This document shows positions 23,660-31,874 of a DNA stretch of 64,000 nucleotides, piece by piece. Below the pieces are notes generated by a model. It was not told the origin of the DNA, did not search any database, and was given only the letters and a program-made list of their open reading frames with translations. Made by a program: the position numbers and the translations under genes. Origin of the DNA: Rhodosalinus halophilus. Its GTDB lineage: Bacteria; Pseudomonadota; Alphaproteobacteria; Rhodobacterales; Rhodobacteraceae. How positions within the stretch are numbered: the first letter of the stretch is position 1; the number at the start of each line of letters is the position of its first letter. The stretch spans positions 102,555-166,554 of the forward strand of contig NZ_QNTQ01000011.1 of the NCBI RefSeq assembly GCF_003298775.1. Reading direction: 5' to 3'.

Positions 23660-24757
23660 TCAGGCGCTGTGCAGGAAGTGCATCACGTCGCCGTCCTGAA
23701 CGACGTAGGTCTTGCCCTCGGCCCTGAGCTTGCCGGCCTCGCGCGCCTTCGCCTCGCCGCCGAGCGCCACGTAGTCGTCGAAGGATATCGTCTCCGCCCG
23801 GATGAAGCCGCGCTCGAAGTCGCCGTGGATCACGCCCGCAGCCTGCGGCGCGCGCGTGCCTTCGGGAATGGTCCAGGCCCGCGCCTCCTTGGGCCCCGCG
23901 GTGAAGAAGGTCTGCAGATGAAGCAGCTCGTATCCCGCCCGGATCAGCCGGTCGAGCCCGGGCTCCTGCAGTCCCATTTCCTCGAGAAACGCCTCCGCCT
24001 CCTCGGGATCGAGCTGGGCGAGCTCCTCCTCGATGCGCGCCGAGATCACGACCGTGCCCGCGCCCTGCGCCCGGGCCATCTCGGCCACGCGTGCCGATTG
24101 CGCGTTGCCGGTGGCGGCCGAGGCCTCCTCGACGTTGCAGACATAGAGCACCGGCTTGGCCGTGAGCAGCTGCAGCATCCGCCAGGCCCTGGCGTCCTCT
24201 TCGGCCACCTCGACCGTGCGCGCGGGCCTCCCCTCTTCCAGCGCGGCCAGCGCGGCGCGCAGCAGACGCTCCTGCGTCACCGCCTCCTTGTCGCCGCCGC
24301 GCACCTTGCGCGCGATGCCCTGCAAGCGCCGCTCGATGCTCTCCATGTCGGCGATCATCAGCTCGGTCTCGATCGTCTCGGCGTCGGCCACGGGATCGAC
24401 CCGCCCCTCGACATGCGCCACGTCGCCGTCCTCGAAGCAGCGCAGGACGTGGGCGATGGCGTCCACCTCGCGGATGTTGGCGAGGAACTGGTTGCCGAGG
24501 CCCTCGCCCTTCGACGCGCCCCGCACCAGCCCCGCGATATCGACGAAGGTCAGCCGGGCCGGGATGACCTGTTTCGACTGCGCGATCTCGGCGATCCGCG
24601 CGAGCCGCGCGTCGGGCACCGCCACTTCGCCCACGTTGGGCTCGATCGTGCAGAAGGGAAAATTCGCCGCCTGCGCGGCAGCCGTGCGCGTGAGCGCGTT
24701 GAAGAGCGTGGACTTGCCGACATTCGGCAGCCCGACGATTCCCATGCGAAAGCCCAT
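23660..24757 (-). CDS. ychF: Ribosome-associated ATPase/GTPase YchF (OLA1 family)
   Basis: A 365-residue Obg-family protein that prefers ATP. P-loop GLPNVGKSTLFNAL is at residues 8-21, the switch/G3 region is DIAGLVRGASKG, and the C-terminal TGS domain ends in DGDVMHFLHSA. The start is the ATG at 24757 (MGFRMGIVG), matching family starts; an upstream in-frame ATG adds a basic stretch not seen in homologues. It associates with ribosomes and modulates stress responses. Single gene between phyR and a Pmp3-like gene. Confidence 0.95.
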   Translation of the reverse strand: MGFRMGIVGLPNVGKSTLFNALTRTAAAQAANFPFCTIEPNVGEVAVPDARLARIAEIAQSKQVIPARLTFVDIAGLVRGASKGEGLGNQFLANIREVDAIAHVLRCFEDGDVAHVEGRVDPVADAETIETELMIADMESIERRLQGIARKVRGGDKEAVTQERLLRAALAALEEGRPARTVEVAEEDARAWRMLQLLTAKPVLYVCNVEEASAATGNAQSARVAEMARAQGAGTVVISARIEEELAQLDPEEAEAFLEEMGLQEPGLDRLIRAGYELLHLQTFFTAGPKEARAWTIPEGTRAPQAAGVIHGDFERGFIRAETISFDDYVALGGEAKAREAGKLRAEGKTYVVQDGDVMHFLHSA

Positions 24758-24834
24758 GCGCCTCTCCCTCTTGCGAAGCGCCGCTTCTCTAGGGGCGGCG
24801 CGGCGGCCATGCAAGCGTGCCGCGGTGCGCGCGC

Positions 24835-24864
24835 CGCTCTTCCGCCCTGCCGGGCGTCATCGCG
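24835..24864. repeat. Divergent palindromic intergenic repeat
   Basis: CGCTCTTCC...GGGCGTCATCGCG resembles 58369-58398 (26 of 30 bases match by eye) and, more loosely, the 34-base repeats at 15483 and 38426. It falls between the ychF start and the Pmp3-like gene stop. Confidence 0.4.
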
Positions 24865-24880
24865 CGGCGTTACGCGCCCG

Positions 24881-25096
24881 TCAGTCGCGCCTGTCGTCCA
24901 TCCTGGCGCGGTGGCGCCGCTCCTCGCCGGACTGGTAGATCAGGATCCAGGCGAGCAGGATGAACATCGGGTGGGTGAGGCCACCCGAGAAGATGATCGC
25001 CGGAACCCAGACGATAAACACGATCAGGGCGACGATCGGCCGCCCCGCGATCAGGATCGACAAGGGCGGCAGCAGGAGCGCAAGGACATAGTTCAT
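24881..25096 (-). CDS. YqaE/Pmp3-like small membrane protein
   Basis: Encodes 71 residues, nearly all in two membrane segments (about 3-25 and 27-51): LALLLPPLSILIAGRPIVAL and IVWVPAIIFSGGLTHPMFI-like sequence, followed by a charged tail EERRHRARMDDRRD. The LPPL and WVPxI motifs match Pmp3/YqaE proteins, which affect membrane potential under stress; the basic tail is longer than usual. A longer frame runs upstream through the tRNA gene and is not credible. Function by family only. Confidence 0.7.
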   Translation of the reverse strand: MNYVLALLLPPLSILIAGRPIVALIVFIVWVPAIIFSGGLTHPMFILLAWILIYQSGEERRHRARMDDRRD

Positions 25097-25178
25097 GCGA
25101 CACGAGATAGGAACGCCAGACGCCTGTTGCGAGTGGAGCGCCGCAGCCCCGCGCGCAATCGTCCGTCGGGGAGGGAAG

Positions 25179-25255
25179 TGGCGCACCGGGGAGGATTCGA
25201 ACCCCCGACCCCTTGATTCGTAGTCAAGTGCTCTATCCAGCTGAGCTACCGGTGC
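25179..25255 (-). tRNA. tRNA-Arg (ACG)
   Basis: Minus-strand acceptor GCACCGG (25255-25249) pairs with CCGGTGC (25189-25183); discriminator G and encoded CCA (25181-25179) follow. The D-loop AGCTCAGCTGGATAGAGC, anticodon loop CTACGAA (anticodon ACG, read as ICG after deamination) and T-loop GTTCGAATC are standard. Total 77 bases with CCA. Confidence 0.97.
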
Positions 25256-25322
25256 GCGGTGTCGGGGCAGATAACGGTCCCCGCGTCGGGGTGCAAGGGG
25301 GAAATCCGGGCCGCGGGGCGCG

Positions 25323-26711
25323 CTAGCCCAGTTCGCCCTTCGGCAGCCGGATGGTGAAGCATGTGCCCCCAGGCCCCGTATGCCCAAGCGCGAGCGTGCC
25401 GCCGTGCCCCCGCACCAGTTCCGCGGCGATCGCGAGACCCAGGCCCGAGCCGCCCTTGCGCGCGCCGCCCTGGAAGGGCGTGAAGAGATGCTCGCGCGCC
25501 TTGTCGGGCAGGCCGGGGCCGGTATCGGTCACCTCGATCACCCAGGCCTCGTCCTCCTCGCGCGCGGAGATGCCGATCTCGCCGCCCTCCCCGGTGCCTG
25601 CGAGCGCCTGCCGTGCATTGCGCACGAGATTGGCGAGGCTGCGGTAGAGCTGCTCGGCATCGGCGCGCACGACCATCGTGGCCGGCACGTCCTCGGAAAA
25701 GCTGATGTCCTGGTGGTCCTCGACGGCGAGCCGCTCGCTTTCGACCACGTCCGAGACGAGCTCGGCCAGGGCGACGCGGGTGAGCGTCGGCGGCGGCTCT
25801 TCGGCGCGGCCGAAGGCGAGCACGTTCTCGGTCAGCCCTACGGCCCGGCGGATCGAGTTCACCAGCTTCGGCGCCATGCGCTTGACCTGCGGATCCTCGC
25901 TCATCTCGATGCGGTCCACGAAGAGCTGCGCGGAGGTCAGGATGTTGCGCAGGTCGTGGCTGACCTTGGCCACCGCCTCGCCCAGCTGGGCAAGCCGCGC
26001 GCGCTGGCGCAGCGCCTGGGTAAGGTCGGTCTGCATCCGGGCGAGCGCGGCCTCGGCCTCGCGCAGCTCCCGCACGCCGCGGCCCGAGGGCTGCATGATC
26101 CGGGTCGCGTCCTCGGGCGCGGCGGCGTAGCGGCGCATGTGCCCGACAAGGCGGCTGATCGGCTTCACGAGGATCGCCCGCACGGCGAGGAACAGCAGCC
26201 CGGCCGTCACCGCCGAGATCACCGCCGACAGCGCGAGGATCCTCAGCCCGTAGTCGATCATCGCCGCGCGCAGCGGCGCGGTCTCCATCGTCACCTCGAT
26301 AAGGAGGCCCGCGTCACGCAGCGGCGCCCCGATCACGCGGATGATCCGGTCCTCGGGGTCGGCGAGCCGCGCCATCGCGTCCCGGATCAGGACGAGCGGC
26401 GAGGGATCGCGCAGGTCATAGGTCGCGTGCACCGGGCCGGGGATCGGCGAGGACAGGACCAGTTCGCGCGCCTCGTCCCGGCGCAGCACCACGTTGTAGA
26501 CGCCCGCGTTCTTCAGAAGCTCGCGCTCCAGATCCGGCTCGATCATGTCGGTGGCCAGAAGCGACAGCGAGGCGATCTGCGCCCGCTCCAGCCGGGCCAG
26601 CAGGAAACTCTCGCGGTAGCGCGCGACGGAGGGCACGAAGATCAGCACTTCGGCGATCATCACGAAGATCACCGTGAGGATCAGGAAGCGTCCGGAAAGG
26701 GTGTTGAGCAT
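25323..26711 (-). CDS. Membrane-bound sensor histidine kinase (orphan)
   Basis: A 462-residue kinase with two transmembrane helices (about 9-29 and 156-178) flanking a 125-residue periplasmic sensor, then a HAMP-like linker, HisKA box with phospho-His252 (AKVSHDLRNILTS), and HATPase_c with N-box LANLVRNARQAL, G1 VTDTGPGLP and G2 GGSGLGLAIA. No response regulator gene lies nearby, so its partner is elsewhere. It follows the MerA-like flavoprotein gene by 21 bases in the same direction, suggesting it is co-transcribed with a redox or metal-related function. Signal unknown. Confidence 0.9.
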   Translation of the reverse strand: MLNTLSGRFLILTVIFVMIAEVLIFVPSVARYRESFLLARLERAQIASLSLLATDMIEPDLERELLKNAGVYNVVLRRDEARELVLSSPIPGPVHATYDLRDPSPLVLIRDAMARLADPEDRIIRVIGAPLRDAGLLIEVTMETAPLRAAMIDYGLRILALSAVISAVTAGLLFLAVRAILVKPISRLVGHMRRYAAAPEDATRIMQPSGRGVRELREAEAALARMQTDLTQALRQRARLAQLGEAVAKVSHDLRNILTSAQLFVDRIEMSEDPQVKRMAPKLVNSIRRAVGLTENVLAFGRAEEPPPTLTRVALAELVSDVVESERLAVEDHQDISFSEDVPATMVVRADAEQLYRSLANLVRNARQALAGTGEGGEIGISAREEDEAWVIEVTDTGPGLPDKAREHLFTPFQGGARKGGSGLGLAIAAELVRGHGGTLALGHTGPGGTCFTIRLPKGELG

Positions 26712-26732
26712 GACCGTCCCGCGTGCGCGCGT

Positions 26733-28151
26733 CTAGGGAAGCCACCTCTGCACCGTGCCCACCACGCGCCTGACGAGAGCACTATCAAAGAGCCGCGGCG
26801 AGAAATAGGCCCCAGCCGCGCGTTTGGAGACTTCCGAGATGGTCGGATAGGGGGCGACCATGTTCGCCAGCGCCTGCATCTTCAGCCCGTTGGCGACGGC
26901 GAGCGCCCACAGCGCGATCTGCTCGCCCGCCTGATGGCCCACGATGGTGGCGCCCACCGGGCGGCCCTTCACCACCATGACCTTGACGAAGCCCTCCGGC
27001 TTGCGCTCCGCCAGCGCGCGGTCGTTGCCGGAGTAGTCGAAGCGCGCGACCTCCAGCTTCGGCCCATGCGCCTTGCGCGCCTCGGCCTCGGTCGGACCCA
27101 CCTGCGCCAGTTCGGGGTCGGTGTAGGTGGCGCGCGGGATGTGATCGATGCGCGCGGTCGCGGGCAGGCCGAACAGCGCCTGCCGGATCACGATGCCCGC
27201 GTGATAGCCCGCCAGATGGGTGAACTGCATCCCCCCCGCCGCGTCGCCTATGGCATAGACGCGGCGGTTGGTCGTCCGAAGCCGGCTGTCCACCTTCACA
27301 CCGGTCCTCGTGGTCTCGATGCCGGCGGCCGCGAGGTTCAGCGCGTCCGTGTTCGCCTTGCGACCCACCGCGAGCAGCAGGTGGGTGCCGGTGAAGCTGC
27401 GCCCGTCCTCGTCCAGCACCTCGATGGCGCCCTCGGCCCCGCGCACCTCGGCGACCCGGGTGCCCTCCTCGGTCCGCACGCCCTCGGCCCGCAGCCGCTC
27501 CAGCACCAGCGCCGCCGCCTCGGGGTCGTCGCGGCCCAGCGCCCTGGCGCCCTCCAGAACGGTGACCTCGCTGCCCAGCCGCCGATGCGCCTGCGCCATT
27601 TCCATCCCGATCGGGCCGCCACCCACCACAATCAGGTGGCCGGGGCGCTCGCGCAGCGTCCAGAGCGTCTCGTTGGTCAGGTAAGGCACCGTGTCGAGCC
27701 CCGGGATCGGCGGCACGAAGGGCGAGGAACCCGTGGCGATCACGATGCGCCGGGCGCGGATGCGCGTGTCTCCGGCCTCGACCTCGCGCTCGTTCACGAA
27801 GCGACCCCAGGCGCGGATCACGCGAACGCCCAGTCTCTCGAATCGTTCCTGGCTGTCGTGCGGCGCGATCTGCGCGATCACGTCGTGGACGTGGCCCATG
27901 GCTGCGGCGTAGTCGATCTGCGGCGTCACATTCGCGATACCGAAGGGTGCGGCATACGCCTGCCCGTGCGCGGCCTTGGCCGCGGCGATCAGCGACTTCG
28001 ACGGCACGCAGCCGTAGTTGAGGCAGTCGCCCCCCATCTCGCCGCCTTCCAGCAGCACGACGCTGGCGCCCATCTGCACCGCGCCGGCCGCGACCGACAG
28101 GCCGCCGGATCCCGCGCCGATCACGAGAAGATCCGTCTCGATCCGCGCCAT
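26733..28151 (-). CDS. FAD-dependent pyridine nucleotide-disulfide oxidoreductase, MerA-like
   Basis: A 472-residue flavoprotein. FAD-binding GAGSGG (12-17), redox-active C43-LNYG-C48 (GGDCLNYGCVPSK), NAD(P)-binding GGGPIGMEMA, second FAD motif IGDAAGG. At the C-terminal active-site position where lipoamide dehydrogenase has His-Pro-Thr-x-x-Glu, this has Tyr435-P-T-I-S-Glu440, as in mercuric reductase. It lacks MerA's C-terminal Cys pair (the tail ends VGTVQRWLP) and the N-terminal metal-binding domain. So it is neither a standard Lpd nor a proven mercuric reductase. It starts one base after the TVP38 gene stop. Confidence 0.87.
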   Translation of the reverse strand: MARIETDLLVIGAGSGGLSVAAGAVQMGASVVLLEGGEMGGDCLNYGCVPSKSLIAAAKAAHGQAYAAPFGIANVTPQIDYAAAMGHVHDVIAQIAPHDSQERFERLGVRVIRAWGRFVNEREVEAGDTRIRARRIVIATGSSPFVPPIPGLDTVPYLTNETLWTLRERPGHLIVVGGGPIGMEMAQAHRRLGSEVTVLEGARALGRDDPEAAALVLERLRAEGVRTEEGTRVAEVRGAEGAIEVLDEDGRSFTGTHLLLAVGRKANTDALNLAAAGIETTRTGVKVDSRLRTTNRRVYAIGDAAGGMQFTHLAGYHAGIVIRQALFGLPATARIDHIPRATYTDPELAQVGPTEAEARKAHGPKLEVARFDYSGNDRALAERKPEGFVKVMVVKGRPVGATIVGHQAGEQIALWALAVANGLKMQALANMVAPYPTISEVSKRAAGAYFSPRLFDSALVRRVVGTVQRWLP

Positions 28152-28152
28152 C

Positions 28153-28878
28153 TCAGATCCCCGGCTTGCCGCGCACCGCGCGCAGCACGAGCGGCAGCGC
28201 GGCGAGGGCGGCGAGCCCGAGCAGCGGCAGAAGGATCTGCGGCTCGAAGATGATCCCCAGATCCGGCGACTCGCCGCGGGCGAAGACCTCGCCCAGCCCG
28301 GCGCCGACCGAGGTATAGACAAGCGCGCCGGGCATGATCCCGAAGAAGGTGGAAACCACATAGCGGTGCGTCGGCACCCCCACGAAGGCCGGCACCAGAT
28401 TCGCCGCGAAGAAGGGCACCGCGGGAACCAGGCGGATCAGGAACAGCATCGGCCACTGGTGGGCGTCGATCCCGGCCTTCATCCGCCGCACAAGCCCTTC
28501 GGAGGCGTCCATGCGCGCCGCGAGTTGCTCGCCGAATCCTGCGCGCGCGGCCAGGAAGATCACTGTCGCGCCCGCCGTCGCGGCGGCCACGTTGAGCAGG
28601 GTGCCGGGAAAGACCCCGAAGAGAAAGCCGCCCGTGAGCGTCGCCACCGTCGCGCCGGGCAGCGAGAAGGCCACGATGCCCACATAGGTCAGCACGAAGA
28701 CCGCCGCCGAGGCCGCGTAGTGCGCGTCACGGAAGGCGAGCAGCGCCTCGCGGTTCTTCGCCAGCGCCTCGAAGCTGAGCTGATCCCGAAAGAGGATGGC
28801 GCCCGTCACCGCGACCGCGAGAATCGCGAGGATGGGAAGGCGGCGCATCAGGGCGTGCTCGTTTCGGCTGTCGGTCAT
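28153..28878 (-). CDS. TVP38/TMEM64 (DedA-related VTT domain) membrane protein
   Basis: A 241-residue integral membrane protein. The VTT domain spans residues about 60-190 with FSLPGATVATLTGGFLFG and FLIRLVPAVPFFAANLVPAF, the paired re-entrant motifs of the family. Such proteins are linked to lipid scrambling or ion homeostasis. The start (MTDSRNEH) is chosen as the first ATG before the first helix. It is the first gene of a three-gene unit with the MerA-like flavoprotein and a histidine kinase; TVP38 and MerA-like genes are known neighbours in several bacteria. Confidence 0.88.
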   Translation of the reverse strand: MTDSRNEHALMRRLPILAILAVAVTGAILFRDQLSFEALAKNREALLAFRDAHYAASAAVFVLTYVGIVAFSLPGATVATLTGGFLFGVFPGTLLNVAAATAGATVIFLAARAGFGEQLAARMDASEGLVRRMKAGIDAHQWPMLFLIRLVPAVPFFAANLVPAFVGVPTHRYVVSTFFGIMPGALVYTSVGAGLGEVFARGESPDLGIIFEPQILLPLLGLAALAALPLVLRAVRGKPGI

Positions 28879-29210
28879 GTCGCTCACGGTCGGCCCTTCG
28901 TCGCTGCCTCGGATTTGTCGATCCGGGCAAACATGCGCGACGGGGGCGCGGCGTGACAGGGGCTTCACGGGCGATTGATGCTGGGTGACGCGCGCGTGCG
29001 TCAGAGCGGCCGCGCCGGGGCCCTTCTGTAACAATCCGGGCGCCCTGCTGCGGCGAATGTTGCAGACTCGGTCGCCTTTCGCCATTTGACAGCGCAGCGG
29101 CCCGCGCCTATAGAGCGGGCTTCGAACATCAGGGGCCGGGGCGGCGCGTCGCCCATGCCCCCGGCCCGAGGGCATGCCCCGGGCCGCGACAGACAGACGG
29201 AGCGCCCGCG
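28879..29210. other. 332-base gap: divergent control region
   Basis: Lies between the TVP38 gene (minus) and rpmH (plus). It contains the strong rpmH promoter (29086-29114) and, in the rpmH leader, a hairpin CATGCCC (29154-29160)/GGGCATG (29170-29176). No coding frame with usable start and ribosome site is evident. The TVP38 promoter is not obvious by eye. Confidence 0.6.
29086..29114 (+). promoter_or_regulatory. Strong sigma-70 promoter of rpmH-rnpA-yidD
   Basis: TTGACA (29086-29091), exactly 17 bases, TATAGA (29109-29114): the best housekeeping promoter in the window. Transcription should start near 29121, giving a GC-rich leader of about 90 bases before rpmH. Confidence 0.8.
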
Positions 29211-29345
29211 ATGAAACGTACCTTTCAGCCCTCTAACCTCGTGCGCAAGCGCCGTCACGGGTTCCGCGCCCGCATGGCCACCAAGGCCGGGCGCAAGATC
29301 ATCAACGCCCGCCGCGCCCGCGGCCGCAAGCGGCTGTCTGCCTGA
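29211..29345 (+). CDS. rpmH: 50S ribosomal protein L34
   Basis: Encodes 44 residues, opening [20 protein letters not shown] and ending RGRKRLSA, the invariant L34 pattern. It binds 23S rRNA in the large subunit. First gene of rpmH-rnpA-yidD under a near-consensus promoter. Intact and of standard length. Confidence 0.97.
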   Translation: MKRTFQPSNLVRKRRHGFRARMATKAGRKIINARRARGRKRLSA

Positions 29346-29364
29346 GCCCTCGGGGCCGTCGCGC

Positions 29365-29769
29365 ATGACCGGCGCCGCGGCCAGACAGCAGGACGCCGCA
29401 GACGGCGCCGCGCTCCGCACGCTGCTCAAGCGCGGAGAGTATCTGGCGGCTGCGCGCGCGCGGCGTCAGGCCGTGACGGGCATGGTCGTGCAGGCGCGCG
29501 ACCGCCGCGACGGCACCGGGCATGTCGGCGTGGGCATCACCTGTTCGCGCAAGCTCGGCAACGCCGTGACCCGCAACCGCGCCAAACGCCGGTTGCGCGC
29601 GCTCGCCCGCGAGATACTGCCCGCGGCGGGACGGCCCGGCTGGGACTACGTGCTTGTTGGACGGCCCGGCGTCACGGTGGCCCGTCCGTTCGACGCCCTG
29701 CGCGACGACCTGCGCGAGGCGCTCCGCCGCCTGCATGCGCCGCCTCGCCCGAAGGAGCCGGCAGGATGA
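29365..29769 (+). CDS. rnpA: Ribonuclease P protein component
   Basis: A 134-residue basic protein that binds the RNase P RNA and helps process tRNA 5' ends. The RNR motif is seen as [20 protein letters not shown] (about 54-73). The N-terminus has an extra stretch ([20 protein letters not shown]) before the family's usual LKRGEY start of homology, which fits alphaproteobacterial lengths. Nineteen bases after rpmH; its stop overlaps yidD by 4 bases. Confidence 0.93.
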   Translation: MTGAAARQQDAADGAALRTLLKRGEYLAAARARRQAVTGMVVQARDRRDGTGHVGVGITCSRKLGNAVTRNRAKRRLRALAREILPAAGRPGWDYVLVGRPGVTVARPFDALRDDLREALRRLHAPPRPKEPAG

Positions 29770-29984
29770 CGCCGCTCGCGCACCTCGTCTCCCTGCCCGT
29801 GCGGGCCTATCGGCTGCTCTTCTCCCCTTGGGTCGGCCACAACTGCCGCTACCATCCGACGTGCTCTGCCTATGCCCTCGAGGCACTCGAACGGCACGGG
29901 GCGCTCAAGGGAAGCTGGCTCGCGGCCCGGCGCATCGCCCGCTGCCACCCCTGGGGCGGCAGCGGAATCGACAATGTGCCCTGA
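29766..29984 (+). CDS. yidD: Membrane protein insertion efficiency factor YidD
   Basis: A 72-residue peripheral inner-membrane protein with the family core [20 protein letters not shown] (residues 17-36) and [26 protein letters not shown] (39-64 region), including three conserved Cys. It helps YidC/Sec insertion. Overlaps rnpA (ATGA). In many alphaproteobacteria yidC follows directly; here three other genes intervene. Confidence 0.93.
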   Translation: MTPLAHLVSLPVRAYRLLFSPWVGHNCRYHPTCSAYALEALERHGALKGSWLAARRIARCHPWGGSGIDNVP

Positions 29985-30000
29985 CTGCTGAAGTCGCTGG

Positions 30001-30770
30001 TCACGTGCGCCGCGACTTGAAGCGTCTCAGCGCCCCGGCAAGCGGCCGGAGCAACGGCGTCTGGTCCCACCACCGCAAGTCATGGATGTCGGTGCGCGAC
30101 GGTCGCTGCAACGCAAGGGGTTCGGAAGCGGCAAGCGTCAGAATCTCCGGGTGCGCCCGGCGGAACCAGGCATACGCCCCATCCACGTGCATGGCGCCGC
30201 CGCGGGGATCGCCCTGCGGCCGCTCATATATGCCGCGCAGGTAGGGCAGCGCTCGTTCGGCCGCCGCGCGCGAAAAGCCCACGAAATGCGTCATGCTCAC
30301 CTCCCGCTCAGGGGACAGTTCCACCCAATGCGGCGCGCTTCCGTCCGGGGGAGCCCGTAGCGCGCGGGATTCCAGCCATACAGCATCCCCCAGTCCCGCC
30401 CGCCGAGCGCACGTGCGAGCTGGGGCATCAACGTCCCGAAGCCGGATGCGAAATCCGCGTCGTCCTCCATCAGCAGAAAGTGCGCGTGCCCTTCGGACAG
30501 GGCGCGCTCGAGCACGCCCATGTGGCTGAGAAAGCAGCCGCGCGTGCCGATGGTGGGGAACTCGCCCCGCTCGGAGGGCCTGTGCGCGGGATAGACGGTC
30601 ACTCTAGGATGGTCGTGCGAGAGACCGATCCGGCGAAAGTTGCGTTCGGAGTCGGCAAGGCGATCCGTCCGCTCGGGCAGATTCACCACATAGACGTGGT
30701 CAAAGACGCCGAGCAGGGCCTCTCCGCCCGGCATGCGATCCTCCGTCATCGCCGCGCCGCCCTTTTCCAT
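30001..30770 (-). pseudogene. Family-25-like glycosyltransferase, broken by a frameshift
   Basis: Two minus-strand frames join to make one protein. The first (30770-30297) begins with FDHVYVVNLPERTDRLADSE and includes the DDAD-type LLMEDDADFASGFG motif of family-25 lipopolysaccharide glycosyltransferases. It ends early at 30297. The second (about 30324-30001) continues with THFVGFSRAAAERALPYL and GGAMHVDGAYAWFRRAHPE. The switch occurs near ATTGGGTGG (about 30324-30332): one extra G would restore GGG-GTG-GAA and one frame. Either a real one-base deletion or a sequence error. Start codon uncertain (ATG at 30770, 30749 or 30734). It would act on surface sugars if intact. Confidence 0.72.
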
Positions 30771-30856
30771 CCGACGCAGAACTCTAGGCCCGGGTCGTTC
30801 ATACGGTCAACTGCGGCGGCTTCCCCCGCGCGGCGCGCTCTGGCATACGGGCTGCC

Positions 30857-31780
30857 ATGAAGGACCAGAGCCCCGACTTCGCGGAGACGGCAGACGGCGA
30901 TATTCACCCGCTCTTCGCGGGCGCGCCGCAGACCACCGAGTTCCGCAAGCTGCGCAAGCGGATCGTCCGGCAGGTGCGCGAGGCGATAGAAAACTACGGC
31001 ATGGTCGTGCCCGGAGCGCGGCCTGCGCAGGGCGGGCGCGGGGCGCGCTGGCTCGTCTGTCTCTCGGGCGGCAAGGACAGCTACACGCTGCTCGCCGCGC
31101 TGACCGAACTGCAATGGCGCGGGCTGCTGCCGGTCGAGATCCTCGCCTGCAATCTCGATCAGGGGCAGCCTGGCTTTCCCGCGACGGTGCTGCCCGAGTT
31201 CCTGACCGAGCGCGGCGTGCCCCACCGGATCGAATATCAGGATACCTATTCGGTGGTGACCGACAAGGTGCCCGAGGGCCGGACATATTGCGCGCTCTGT
31301 TCGCGGCTGCGGCGCGGGCATCTCTACCGGATCGCCCGCGAGGAAGGGTGCAGCGCGGTGGTGCTCGGCCACCACCGCGACGACATCCTCGAGACCTTCT
31401 TCATGAACCTCTTCCATGGCGGCCGGCTCGCCACCATGCCGCCGAAGCTCGTCAACGACGAGGGCGACCTGCTGGTTTTGCGCCCGCTCGCGCATGTGGC
31501 CGAGGACGATTGCGCCCGCTTCGCCCGGTCCATGGGCTACCCCATCATCCCCTGCGACCTCTGCGGCAGCCAGGACGGGCTGCAGCGCCAGCAGGTCAAG
31601 GCGATCCTCGACGGCTGGGAGCGAAACCGCCCGGGCCGCCGGCAGGTGATGTTCCGCGCGCTGATGAACGCGCGGCCCTCGCATCTGCTCGACCCGCGGC
31701 TCTTCGATTTCGCGGGCCTCATGGCGGCCGCAGCCGACGACGATGCGGAGAATTCCGGCGAGGTTCCCGCCCTGCGTTAA
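30857..31780 (+). CDS. ttcA: tRNA 2-thiocytidine(32) synthetase
   Basis: A 307-residue cytosolic enzyme that thiolates C32 of certain tRNAs. The PP-loop [13 protein letters not shown] (about 70-82) binds ATP. Two Cys-x-x-Cys motifs, YCALCSRL (about 142-145) and PCDLCGSQ (about 233-236), bind the Fe-S cluster, as in TtcA. The N-terminal extension ([20 protein letters not shown]) is longer than in E. coli. Divergent from the broken glycosyltransferase. Confidence 0.93.
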   Translation: MKDQSPDFAETADGDIHPLFAGAPQTTEFRKLRKRIVRQVREAIENYGMVVPGARPAQGGRGARWLVCLSGGKDSYTLLAALTELQWRGLLPVEILACNLDQGQPGFPATVLPEFLTERGVPHRIEYQDTYSVVTDKVPEGRTYCALCSRLRRGHLYRIAREEGCSAVVLGHHRDDILETFFMNLFHGGRLATMPPKLVNDEGDLLVLRPLAHVAEDDCARFARSMGYPIIPCDLCGSQDGLQRQQVKAILDGWERNRPGRRQVMFRALMNARPSHLLDPRLFDFAGLMAAAADDDAENSGEVPALR

Positions 31781-31874
31781 CCCGCAATCAGGAAGATCGC
31801 CCTAGGTTGCACCACGGGCGGCGCCGGGCCGCCTGCCGGCACCATGCCGGCGATGTCAGCCGAGGGTCCGTGCC

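Noticed and set aside
26733..28151. Calling the flavoprotein lipoamide dehydrogenase or mercuric reductase outright
   Set aside because: The Lpd catalytic His is replaced by Tyr435, and the MerA C-terminal Cys pair is missing.
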